From a virus, in IMG/VR virus record IMGVR_UViG_3300035034_000272, positions 1 to 20,048 of that record: a stretch of DNA of 20,048 nt, one strand, 5' to 3'. The position numbers were made by a program, and so were the translations under genes. Below are positions 13,399 to 20,048 of this stretch, piece by piece (the stretch's first letter is position 1; each line of letters begins with the position of its first letter). The notes beneath the pieces are model-generated. The model saw only the letters and a program-made list of their open reading frames with translations, was not told the DNA's origin and made no database searches.

Positions 13399-14521
13399 AA
13401 CATTACAAGAACACAATTATCATGGTATTGATGCTACTATCATTGCTGACAGTAATAACGAACATGGACAACGAATAACATCTTTTGTCTGTACATTTCC
13501 ACGTATAATATTAGCTGAGTTTAATACTCACAGGATGTTATCCAGAAATAGTGCTTCTAGTAGAGCTATTCCATTTAAGAAGATGTTAAAGCAAATAGAA
13601 GAGCATCCTTTTATTCCTATCAAGTGGATGAAAGATCATAAAGGAATGCAGGGTAATGAGTATTTTAGCAATGATTCAGTAGACCCAGCTTTAAAATATG
13701 AGGGTAGTCCTTTTGATATTTTTAATAGCGAAAGTAAAGCTCTTAGACAACAATGGCTATTAGCTAAAAATAAAGCTTTAACTATGGCTATTAGACTTTC
13801 AAATATGGGTCTCACCAAACAGTTTGTGAATAGACTTCTTGAGCCTTTCAAATGGCATACAGCTATAGTAACTGCTACAGAATGGGAAAACTTCTTTGCC
13901 CTTAGAGCACATGAAGCTGCTGAAATCCATATACAGGATCTAGCATTTAAGATGTTGGAAGAATATAACAACTCTGAACCTAGAGAATTAAAGGCAGGTG
14001 AGTGGCACATTCCATTTGGAGATAGTTTTGATGAAGATGAATTAGTGGCTCTTCAAAGACATCTTTCAGATTTACCAGAGGGTGGATATAAAGTAGGAGA
14101 CATGTTTACAGGTAAAGGCGGCTTTCTTATGTTTGATAATGCTATGAAAAAAGAGATAGGAATAGATCCTTTTGTAGACCTTAAAGTAAAAATAGCTACA
14201 GCCAGATGTGCGAGAGTAAGCTATGAGAACTTTGAAGGTGGAGATGATTACGAGAAAGACATCAAACTTCATGATAGATTAGCATCTATGGGTCATTGGT
14301 CGCCAATGGAACATTGTGCCAGAGCTATGACTGATGAAGAATTCATGTTTAATGTTAGAGGTCTTATTGAAACTACTCACTCAGAACCAGAATATGAAGA
14401 TATTCTAGATATACCCGAAGATATTATAGGCTGGTCAGGCAACTTTAGGGGTTTTATACAATATAGGAAAATGTTTAATGAAGAAAACAAAACAGACGAC
14501 AGAGTTAAAGCCAATTCATAA
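13391..14521 (+). CDS. thyX: Flavin-dependent thymidylate synthase (long form)
   Basis: A 376-residue enzyme making dTMP from dUMP with FAD, NADPH and methylene-tetrahydrofolate. The ThyX signature RHRxxSxNxxSxR appears at 46-58 as THRMLSRNSASSR: the first Arg is Thr, all other positions are kept. C-terminal features include ARCARVSYE (about 269-277) and HWSPMEHCA. At 376 residues it is about 130 longer than bacterial ThyX; the extra part lies mainly between the signature and residue 260 and is helical and acidic. Long forms of this kind occur in phages. It overlaps the upstream 52-aa gene by 8 bases and the downstream zinc-ribbon gene by 44. Together with dCMP deaminase it gives a complete dCMP to dTMP path. 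Confidence 0.9.
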   Translation: MSKTLQEHNYHGIDATIIADSNNEHGQRITSFVCTFPRIILAEFNTHRMLSRNSASSRAIPFKKMLKQIEEHPFIPIKWMKDHKGMQGNEYFSNDSVDPALKYEGSPFDIFNSESKALRQQWLLAKNKALTMAIRLSNMGLTKQFVNRLLEPFKWHTAIVTATEWENFFALRAHEAAEIHIQDLAFKMLEEYNNSEPRELKAGEWHIPFGDSFDEDELVALQRHLSDLPEGGYKVGDMFTGKGGFLMFDNAMKKEIGIDPFVDLKVKIATARCARVSYENFEGGDDYEKDIKLHDRLASMGHWSPMEHCARAMTDEEFMFNVRGLIETTHSEPEYEDILDIPEDIIGWSGNFRGFIQYRKMFNEENKTDDRVKANS

Positions 14522-14648
14522 ATTCAATAACGGTAGAGGGGCAACTCTCTGCCATAATTGTAGTGTAATTATAACAACAGGGCTAACTAAGCAGTTATAT
14601 TGCAATAAGTGTAGAGGTAAAGATGAAAGTGATAAAAAACGTAAATGA
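14478..14648 (+). CDS. 56-residue zinc-ribbon protein overlapping both neighbours
   Basis: A frame from ATG 14478 to TGA 14646-14648, overlapping the end of thyX by 44 bases and the start of the next gene by 26. The protein has CHNC (25-28) and CNKC (42-45), a compact CxxC-13-CxxC zinc ribbon, between basic ends (MKKTKQTTELK and KKRK). Two properly spaced CxxC pairs, and the fact that it covers an otherwise empty 101-base gap, argue against chance. AGGAAA lies upstream. It may bind nucleic acid or a protein partner; no named family is assigned. Confidence 0.65.
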   Translation: MKKTKQTTELKPIHKFNNGRGATLCHNCSVIITTGLTKQLYCNKCRGKDESDKKRK

Positions 14649-15057
14649 TGTATATGAGAAAGCATGCCCACCTTGGATATCAAAACTAAAGTACAATCAG
14701 ATATTTGTATTTGGCTCTAATGAAGCAGGCATTCATGGAGCAGGAGCAGCACTTATGGCTGCTGAATGGGGGGCAAGAGATGGGCAGGGATTTGGACCTT
14801 CTGGTAGAACATTTGCAATACCTACAAAAGATTGGAGGATTAATACTCTGACAAGAATCTCTGTGAGTGCCTATGTAAACAGGTTCGTAGAGTTTGCTAT
14901 GGTCAAGTCTTTAGATGAGTTTTTAGTGACTGAGATAGGCTGTGGGCTAGCTGGATTCACTCCTGAAGAGATGGCTCCCCTATTTATAAATGCTTTTGAT
15001 TTAGATAACGTAAGATTGCCTGTGTCATTCATAGAAATTTTAATGAAAGAAAAATAG
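14623..15057 (+). CDS. A1S_2505-like phage non-structural protein
   Basis: A 144-residue protein with a glycine-rich core: IFVFGSNEAGIHGAGAA (27-43), GARDGQGFGPSGRTFAIPTKD (starting at 50) and VTEIGCGLAGF (about 102-112). This set is typical of a widespread phage and bacterial family often named A1S_2505-type non-structural protein. The glycine-rich loops resemble those of macro domains, which bind ADP-ribose, and FAIPTKD and GCGLAG sit where a ligand pocket would be. The activity is not established to my knowledge. It starts with AGAGG five bases upstream and ends one base before the rIIA start, so it is coupled to the rII pair. A role in ADP-ribose or nucleotide signalling is inference. Confidence 0.75.
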   Translation: MKVIKNVNDVYEKACPPWISKLKYNQIFVFGSNEAGIHGAGAALMAAEWGARDGQGFGPSGRTFAIPTKDWRINTLTRISVSAYVNRFVEFAMVKSLDEFLVTEIGCGLAGFTPEEMAPLFINAFDLDNVRLPVSFIEILMKEK

Positions 15058-15058
15058 T

Positions 15059-17464
15059 ATGAAGTTAAATGTACTGCAAAAAGATAGAAAAATTGATAGT
15101 TCTTCTGATGAGTCTATCCAATATGGTATAGATACTAGTCAGATAGGACTATTGTACGAGATATTAAGTCAATATTCTAATCCTGTAGGGTCTATAGTAA
15201 GAGAGCTTACTACAAATGCTTTTGATGCTCATATAGAGTCTAAATCAGATAAACGAGTTACAGTAGAAGTATCAGAAAAGAATGAGTTAACAAATGCAGA
15301 TTATACTTTTACAGTGAAAGATTCAGGTATAGGATTAAGTCCCGATAGAGTTAGGAATGTATATTCAAGATTCTTAGCATCTACTAAACGGGATAGCAAT
15401 GAACAGCATGGTGCTTTTGGATTAGGAAGTAAATCTCCTTTTAGTTACACAGATCTATTTTATGCAGAGACTGTACATGCAGGTATAGAATATTTTTATG
15501 CTATGCATAAGGGTAAGAACTCTCCTAGTATAGATTTGTTATCTAAAAACCCTACTGATAAACCTAATGGTACTTCTATAAGTATCAACATTAAACCAGG
15601 AGATACAGGCAAATTTAGAAGAGAGATAAAAAGACAGCTTGCTTATTTTGATAACATTAACCATATAAACACAGGAGTAGATAACAATTATAGGATATTT
15701 CAAGGTAATAATTTTGTCTTCAGAGAGCATGCTGCTGACTTAGGTTTAGATAGACCTCATATTTGCTTAGGAAAGGTGTATTACCCTATAGATACAAATA
15801 TTATATCATTACCTTCTCTGGCGCAGACTGATTATTATAGTTATGGCAAAAAACCGTGTAAAACCCCTATAGGATTGAAGTTTGAGATAGGAGAAATTCC
15901 TGTTATCCGGTCAAGGGAAAACCTTGAGTATACAGATGAAGCTATTGATAAGATTAAAGAAAAGTTTGAAGCAGCTAAAGAAGAGCTTCAGGGAATATAT
16001 GATAAGAGTAAAAAGAAAGTACATACAGTTCCTGAATTATTGTTAGCTAAAAAAGTAGAGAAAGAGAAATCTTTATCACTACCAGGCGATGTTTTAATAC
16101 CTCATGCAACTAATATGGTTAAAATGAATGTAGGATTAGAGGGTTTTGAAGACATGCCTAATTACCCTAAACTTTCAGAAGTGGTAAAATTAGTATATAA
16201 AACCCATAAAAGGATAGGACAGGGGAGAGCTAGTCGATCTTTCTACGGTTCAGCTTTAAGTTTCCGTTTAAGCCCTGATAGAATTCAAAAATTCTCAACT
16301 GGTAGTACTTTATACAGAAGTACAAAGTCCTATAGTACTCTTAAAAACAAGTACTTGTATGATGAAGTAGGTGAAAGTGTATTTTACATAGTTAGAAAGA
16401 GATCAGATTCAGATAAAGCTACTGAAGCTAATATTTTAAGGGCCTTTGGATATGATAATTCAGCATTTGATCAGATACCAAAAGAAGATGTTGCTAATAT
16501 TAAAAAATATACATCAGAGTGCTTAAAAATCTTCCATAAAATAACCCAGAACTATGATAATGTAGTAGTACCTAAATGGTTTAAGGATGCTAATAAAGGA
16601 ACAGCTAAGAAAGGTATGTATGATCCATCTACTTCAGAGTTTAAGCCTGAATTAAAGATTCATTTGAAGAGAGCATGTAGTAACTCTGTAAATAGTACTT
16701 ACGGTTTAGTGACTGGGTTTTCTGCTTGGGAACCTAAATTAAAGGAGCTAGTAGAAAATCCCCGTGTACTTACCATTTATGGATTTCAAGATGATTCAGA
16801 TTTGTTAGAAGATCTAGATACATTGTTACATAGGAGGTTACACAGATTTTGGTCTTATAATAGGTCTAAACCTAACAGACTATTAATACTTAAAATTGCT
16901 AAGAGTAAAGAGGAGATTATATTGGCTACAAAGAAGAATGCCATTCATGTTAATGAGTTTGTTTCAAGAAGATCTCAATTACTAGTAAAAACTCTTACTT
17001 ATTTTTATATTTATGACAAGTTAGACTATAAAGCAAAAAAACCAATCAGGTTAATAAAACGTGAAGTAGCTTCTAAAGTATTAAAGCACTTAGGGTTAGA
17101 TGACTTTAACCAGTCTTTAAATAGGACACTTAAAAATATTAATAAGATAGAATTTTCAGAGTTTCCTGTAAGAAATGGAAAGTCAGGAGTTGAGTATAAT
17201 ATTCCAAATTCCTTTCAGCAACTGTTAGAAGATCCTGCTTACTTAAACCCTCACATTCTAGAAGAGTATAAAAGGACACAAGACTTTATAAATAAGTATC
17301 CTTTACTATATAAGATAATGATAACAGAGGACATAGAAGAAGATATACTAGAAGAGCTTCCCTTCTATTTAAAAGGTAAGTCACCAATTAATCCTTCATT
17401 AGAAAGAAGGCTTAAAGAGTATAAAGAACAAAAACAACAATTAAATACGGACAATGATGAGTAA
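15059..17464 (+). CDS. rIIA: RIIA-like GHKL ATPase
   Basis: An 801-residue protein with an N-terminal Hsp90/GyrB/MutL-type ATPase. N box: RELTTNAFDAH (48-58) with E49, N53 and D56. G1: DSGIGLS (88-94). G2: GAFGLGSKSPFSY (118-130). This set and the size match T4 rIIA, whose product is a membrane-associated protein linked to lysis inhibition and to growth in lambda lysogens. The rest (about 200-801) is long and charged, with helical segments; no membrane span is evident. The gene starts one base after the previous stop and overlaps rIIB by 11 bases. MutL, gyrase B and histidine kinase are unlikely because their partner domains are missing and an rIIB follows. Confidence 0.85.
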   Translation: MKLNVLQKDRKIDSSSDESIQYGIDTSQIGLLYEILSQYSNPVGSIVRELTTNAFDAHIESKSDKRVTVEVSEKNELTNADYTFTVKDSGIGLSPDRVRNVYSRFLASTKRDSNEQHGAFGLGSKSPFSYTDLFYAETVHAGIEYFYAMHKGKNSPSIDLLSKNPTDKPNGTSISINIKPGDTGKFRREIKRQLAYFDNINHINTGVDNNYRIFQGNNFVFREHAADLGLDRPHICLGKVYYPIDTNIISLPSLAQTDYYSYGKKPCKTPIGLKFEIGEIPVIRSRENLEYTDEAIDKIKEKFEAAKEELQGIYDKSKKKVHTVPELLLAKKVEKEKSLSLPGDVLIPHATNMVKMNVGLEGFEDMPNYPKLSEVVKLVYKTHKRIGQGRASRSFYGSALSFRLSPDRIQKFSTGSTLYRSTKSYSTLKNKYLYDEVGESVFYIVRKRSDSDKATEANILRAFGYDNSAFDQIPKEDVANIKKYTSECLKIFHKITQNYDNVVVPKWFKDANKGTAKKGMYDPSTSEFKPELKIHLKRACSNSVNSTYGLVTGFSAWEPKLKELVENPRVLTIYGFQDDSDLLEDLDTLLHRRLHRFWSYNRSKPNRLLILKIAKSKEEIILATKKNAIHVNEFVSRRSQLLVKTLTYFYIYDKLDYKAKKPIRLIKREVASKVLKHLGLDDFNQSLNRTLKNINKIEFSEFPVRNGKSGVEYNIPNSFQQLLEDPAYLNPHILEEYKRTQDFINKYPLLYKIMITEDIEEDILEELPFYLKGKSPINPSLERRLKEYKEQKQQLNTDNDE

Positions 17465-18698
17465 TATTCAATTTATTCGCTTTGAAAAGAATCAAATTCT
17501 AGTCAGGTTTGAGGGTATAACCAGAAATATAACAGACGAAGAAGAAAAAGTAGATGAGATTATAGGTGCTTGTAAGATGGTAAAAGAAGATCCTACTGAA
17601 GATAATAAAGGTTATCTGAAAGGTCTTCTTAATCCTATGACTAAGGCTGACTTTAATGATAATTTGGAAATAGATCAGAAGGGTAATCTTTATCTTAAAG
17701 ATACAAAAGAGCCTATGCCTGAAAGTCTGTCTTCTCTATTGAAGATGTATGTAGATAATGGTGATGATATCACATCTTTCATCAATTTCTGGAAACTTTG
17801 CTTAGCTAATCCCAATAAGGTAGCAAGAGACGGTTTCTATACTTATGTAAAAGATTATGGTATTGTTATTACAGACTATGGATATGTTATCTTGTATAAA
17901 GCTGTTAACAAGACCCAAAAAAAGGAGGAGACTGTTATAGATAAGAGTTTCTCTCAGTATGTAAGTTCTCAATACCTCAATATTAAAGGTATGAAGAAGT
18001 CTCCTAAGAACTATCACGTCTTTTGTGTAAACGTATATGACGAAGATGTAGATTCTTATGAAGAAGTCTATAAGATAAGTACCCATAAAGGTATTAAGCC
18101 TAATATTGGAGAAAAGGACGAGATATTAAAAGATCTAGGTGTTCTTCACGATCTTTATAAAGAAGTTATAGAGGTAGGTAAAGAAATGATAGAATCTGAT
18201 GAGCGGGTAGCTGTTTACAAGCCCTGGCATTCAGGTAGTCATGGTATGGAAATTAAACTGGGAGTTCCAGTAACTATGCCTAGAGATAAGTGTGATCCAG
18301 ATATAAATGTTAGCTGCTCATACGGTCTTCATGTAGGCTCACATAAGTATGTACATTCTTTTGGCAGTGGTATGGATTCCATACTAGCTGTTTTAGTTAA
18401 CCCTAAAGATGTAGTAGCTCTTCCAGAGTACGACCACTCTAAGATTAGAGTATGTAGATACTTTCCTTATGCTGAAATTGAACGTAGATGTGATGGAAGC
18501 TGGGAAGAACTTACACATGGTTACTTTGAAGAAGATTTCATTGACTATGATGTAGAAGAAATCAAAGAACGTCTTAAGCATCTGTATGAGCAAAAAGCAG
18601 CAGGTGAAGAGATTGATACAGAAGAAGAAACTAGTCTTAACAGACGGCTTATTATCTTAGAAAATGAAACTGATTGGAACTCAGTAGATAACAGTTAA
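17454..18698 (+). CDS. rIIB: RIIB-like protein
   Basis: A 414-residue protein, longer than T4 rIIB (312). Recognisable elements are INFWKLCLANPNKVARDGFY (about 110-129), followed by ITDYGYVILYKAVNK (139-153), and a C-terminal domain with CSYGLHVGSHKYVHSF (about 285-300) and AVLVNPKDVVALPEYD, close to the CSRGLHV...VNP...VPxD pattern of rIIB. These features and the preceding rIIA define the pair. Two ATGs (17454 and 17457) are possible starts; the first overlaps the rIIA stop by 11 bases. The C-terminal 45 residues are an acidic helical extension. A strong terminator follows, closing the operon. The biochemical function is not established. Confidence 0.85.
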   Translation: MMSNIQFIRFEKNQILVRFEGITRNITDEEEKVDEIIGACKMVKEDPTEDNKGYLKGLLNPMTKADFNDNLEIDQKGNLYLKDTKEPMPESLSSLLKMYVDNGDDITSFINFWKLCLANPNKVARDGFYTYVKDYGIVITDYGYVILYKAVNKTQKKEETVIDKSFSQYVSSQYLNIKGMKKSPKNYHVFCVNVYDEDVDSYEEVYKISTHKGIKPNIGEKDEILKDLGVLHDLYKEVIEVGKEMIESDERVAVYKPWHSGSHGMEIKLGVPVTMPRDKCDPDINVSCSYGLHVGSHKYVHSFGSGMDSILAVLVNPKDVVALPEYDHSKIRVCRYFPYAEIERRCDGSWEELTHGYFEEDFIDYDVEEIKERLKHLYEQKAAGEEIDTEEETSLNRRLIILENETDWNSVDNS

Positions 18699-18706
18699 TT
18701 ATAATT

Positions 18707-18734
18707 GGGGGCATATATATAGCCCCCTTTTTTT
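18707..18734 (+). terminator. Rho-independent terminator after rIIB
   Basis: GGGGGC (18707-18712) pairs with GCCCCC (18722-18727) around an A/T-only loop of 9 bases, followed by seven T (18728-18734). It starts 8 bases after the rIIB stop. The next ATG at 18745 is only 10 bases after the T tract. Confidence 0.92.
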
Positions 18735-18744
18735 AAATTTTATT

Positions 18745-19116
18745 ATGAATATACAAACATTACAGAAAAAGATACATCACATAAATAAACAGAAAGGATT
18801 TTGGAATAATGAGCGTAATATAGGAGAACTACTTATGTTAGTAACTTCAGAGTTAGGAGAAGCTATAGAAGCTCACAGAAAAGGAAGAAGAGCGGATATA
18901 AAGGAATACATCTCAAACGTAGTAGATAATGGTAAAAGTTTTGATAAAGAATTCTTTCAAGAAGACATTAAAGATACCTTTGAGGATGAAATAGCGGATG
19001 CTGTCATTAGATTATTAGATATGGCAGAAGGTCTTGGTATAGATTTACAGTTTCATATAGATCAGAAAATCAAATATAATAAAACCAGAGAACAGCTTCA
19101 TGGTAAAAAATATTAG
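18745..19116 (+). CDS. MazG-like nucleotide pyrophosphohydrolase
   Basis: A 123-residue all-alpha enzyme of the MazG/dUTPase-2 superfamily, which hydrolyses NTPs or dNTPs to monophosphate and pyrophosphate. The metal site is visible as SELGEAIEAHRKG (35-47) with E36 and E39, and FEDEIADAVIRLLDMA (79-94) with E82 and D85, the ExxE ... ExxD pattern. Between them is a charged linker. It could lower dUTP, for which no other enzyme is visible here, or alarmone-type nucleotides; the substrate cannot be read from the sequence. It starts ten bases after the rIIB terminator, without a Shine-Dalgarno site, and leads a new group with the HD protein. Confidence 0.88.
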   Translation: MNIQTLQKKIHHINKQKGFWNNERNIGELLMLVTSELGEAIEAHRKGRRADIKEYISNVVDNGKSFDKEFFQEDIKDTFEDEIADAVIRLLDMAEGLGIDLQFHIDQKIKYNKTREQLHGKKY

Positions 19117-19121
19117 TATTT

Positions 19122-19433
19122 ATGGAAAAAACAATTAGCGATATTTTTATACTAATTTCTTTGATAATTTTATCAGGTTTTGTTAGCTTTTTAGGATATG
19201 GACTTGTCAAATATGAAAAACTACATATAAAGATTAAGCATTTCTTTATAAAAGTATACTATCATGTAGTATACGGAGCCTTTCCTTTACATATAGTTGA
19301 TTCTTTTATGTTTAAGAGAGGAGATGTAGTAAAAATTATGAATGTACAATCTCATGGAATAAGTAGAATGTACAGGATTCTATACATAACCGATAATTAT
19401 TTAGTAATAAAACCTATAGAATATGAACTTTAA
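19122..19433 (+). CDS. Small membrane protein, unknown function
   Basis: A 103-residue protein with one clear membrane segment near the N-terminus (IFILISLIILSGFVSFLGYG, about 8-27). The rest is basic and probably lies in the cytoplasm (YEKLHIKIKHFFIKVYYHVVYG), ending in a small beta-rich part (RGDVVKIMNVQSHGISRMYR and LYITDNYLVIKPIEYEL) that resembles a short SH3-like barrel. No family recognised. It starts five bases after the MazG stop and overlaps the HD-domain gene by 11 bases. A role at the inner membrane, for example in superinfection control, is possible but unproven. Confidence 0.7.
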   Translation: MEKTISDIFILISLIILSGFVSFLGYGLVKYEKLHIKIKHFFIKVYYHVVYGAFPLHIVDSFMFKRGDVVKIMNVQSHGISRMYRILYITDNYLVIKPIEYEL

Positions 19434-20048
19434 AGACTTTTTAAGAGACTGCTGTGAGTATATAGCAAACACTCAACCTAAACGAGAATATAACTACATA
19501 GAAGTAGCTAGTGGAAAGACACTAAACTTTAATAATTTGGAAAATTCTGAGATAACTATAGAGGATATTGCTCATGGTCTGTCTATGATCTGTAGGTTCT
19601 CTGGTCACATTGACAGGTATTACTCTGTGGCGCAGCATTCATTGCTCGTAGAACATATCGTAGCTCAGGCAGGCGGAACTACTGTTGAAAGATTACAAGC
19701 TCTCCTGCACGATTCTACAGAAGCTTTTATGGGAGATTTGTCTACTCCTCTTAAAGATCTATTACCATTATACCAGAAGATGGAGTCTCTGCTAAATGAG
19801 CAAATATCATCTAGTATAGACATAAACACTAAAGAGTTGCCTGACATTGTGTATTCTGCTGATCATATGGCTCTATGTATAGAAGCTAGACAGTTATTAT
19901 CAGACGGGTCTTGGGCAGAAGAAGTAGAGTTTAAGCAAAGTGTAATAGGTGTTACAGATGAGAGTGGTTATATACAGAGTTTACATCCTGAATTAGGTAA
20001 AGGATTATTCTTAAATAAATATGAACGATTAATGGAGAAATTCAATGA
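19423..20048 (+). CDS. HD-domain phosphohydrolase (YfbR-like), 3' partial
   Basis: An open frame from ATG 19423 runs past the right edge, giving at least 208 residues. HD-domain metal ligands are visible: H72 in SVAQHSLLVEH (69-79), H96-D97 in LQALLHDSTEAFMGDLSTPL (starting at 91), and D147 in YSADHMA. The ICRFSG stretch (56-61) before the first His is also typical of this group. Relatives include YfbR-type 5'-deoxynucleotidases and phage HD phosphohydrolases acting on dNMPs or dNTPs. It overlaps the membrane protein gene by 11 bases. With the MazG-like gene it forms a nucleotide-trimming pair. The last bases (ATGA at 20045-20048) may be the start of a further gene. Substrate is uncertain. 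Confidence 0.85.
   Translation, partial: MNFKDFLRDCCEYIANTQPKREYNYIEVASGKTLNFNNLENSEITIEDIAHGLSMICRFSGHIDRYYSVAQHSLLVEHIVAQAGGTTVERLQALLHDSTEAFMGDLSTPLKDLLPLYQKMESLLNEQISSSIDINTKELPDIVYSADHMALCIEARQLLSDGSWAEEVEFKQSVIGVTDESGYIQSLHPELGKGLFLNKYERLMEKFN

Noticed and set aside
15059-17464. GHKL ATPase as MutL, gyrase B or histidine kinase
   Set aside because: No transducer, TOPRIM or phospho-acceptor domain follows, and an rIIB homologue lies directly downstream.
1-20048. Recoding of TAG or TGA as sense codons, known in some crAss-like phages
   Set aside because: TAG, TGA and TAA all end intact genes at natural protein ends (for example TAG after AEDDDLF and TGA at ATGA junctions).
1-20048. tRNA genes or an origin with iterons
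   Set aside because: Gaps between genes are under 100 bases and none shows a cloverleaf or direct-repeat set.

Overview
This window looks like the replication, recombination and nucleotide-metabolism region of a double-stranded DNA tailed bacteriophage. Every supported gene lies on the + strand, most neighbours overlap or sit within about 15 bases, and no tRNA, rRNA, transposase, CRISPR array or host housekeeping gene was seen. The gene set is typical of a large lytic phage: SF2 helicase, DnaB-type helicase, primase, ssDNA-binding candidates, a recombination set, ATP-dependent ligase, ThyX, dCMP deaminase, dNMP kinase, MazG-like and HD hydrolases, and an rIIA/rIIB pair. The DNA is AT-rich and uses the standard stops TAA, TAG and TGA. 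Most start codons have only an A/T-rich leader (taatATG, ttatATG, attATG) and no Shine-Dalgarno sequence. This suggests a host from the Bacteroidota, possibly a flavobacterial or crAss-like phage lineage, but that is inference. No DNA polymerase or structural gene is in the window, so family placement is open.

Layout. 1-430: end of an unknown gene, then a small coiled-coil gene with a TTG start. 430-4420: SF2 helicase, a possible helicase loader or replisome organiser, DnaB-like helicase and a Sak4-like RecA-fold ATPase. 4421-5824: two genes with acidic C-terminal tails (ssDNA-binding candidates), each followed by a strong hairpin terminator; a 16-bp perfect palindrome lies upstream of the first. 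5825-8968: primase, Hjc-like resolvase, RecE/Cas4-like exonuclease and uracil-DNA glycosylase in overlapping order. 8968-9934: three unknown genes, the last only 51 codons. 9936-11768: ligase with a WGR-like N-terminus and two unknown genes. 11752-14648: dNMP kinase, dCMP deaminase, a small zinc ribbon, a 52-aa coiled-coil protein, long-form ThyX, and a second zinc-ribbon gene overlapping both of its neighbours. 14623-18734: an A1S_2505-like protein, rIIA and rIIB, closed by a textbook terminator. 18745-20048: MazG-like pyrophosphohydrolase, a small membrane protein and an HD-domain phosphohydrolase cut by the window edge.

How the genes fit together. DnaB-like helicase, primase and the ssDNA-binding candidates would form the phage replisome. 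The Sak4-like ATPase, exonuclease and Hjc-like resolvase would carry out strand annealing, end resection and junction resolution, with ligase sealing nicks. dCMP deaminase makes dUMP, ThyX converts it to dTMP, the dNMP kinase raises monophosphates to diphosphates, and the MazG-like and HD enzymes probably trim or recycle nucleotides. The rIIA/rIIB pair is known from T4 for lysis-inhibition and superinfection phenotypes. The least explained signal is a ten-residue N-terminal peptide (FGTSKxTIxD) shared by the second ssDNA-binding candidate and the primase, which suggests a common docking partner. There is no intergenic stretch over 300 bases.
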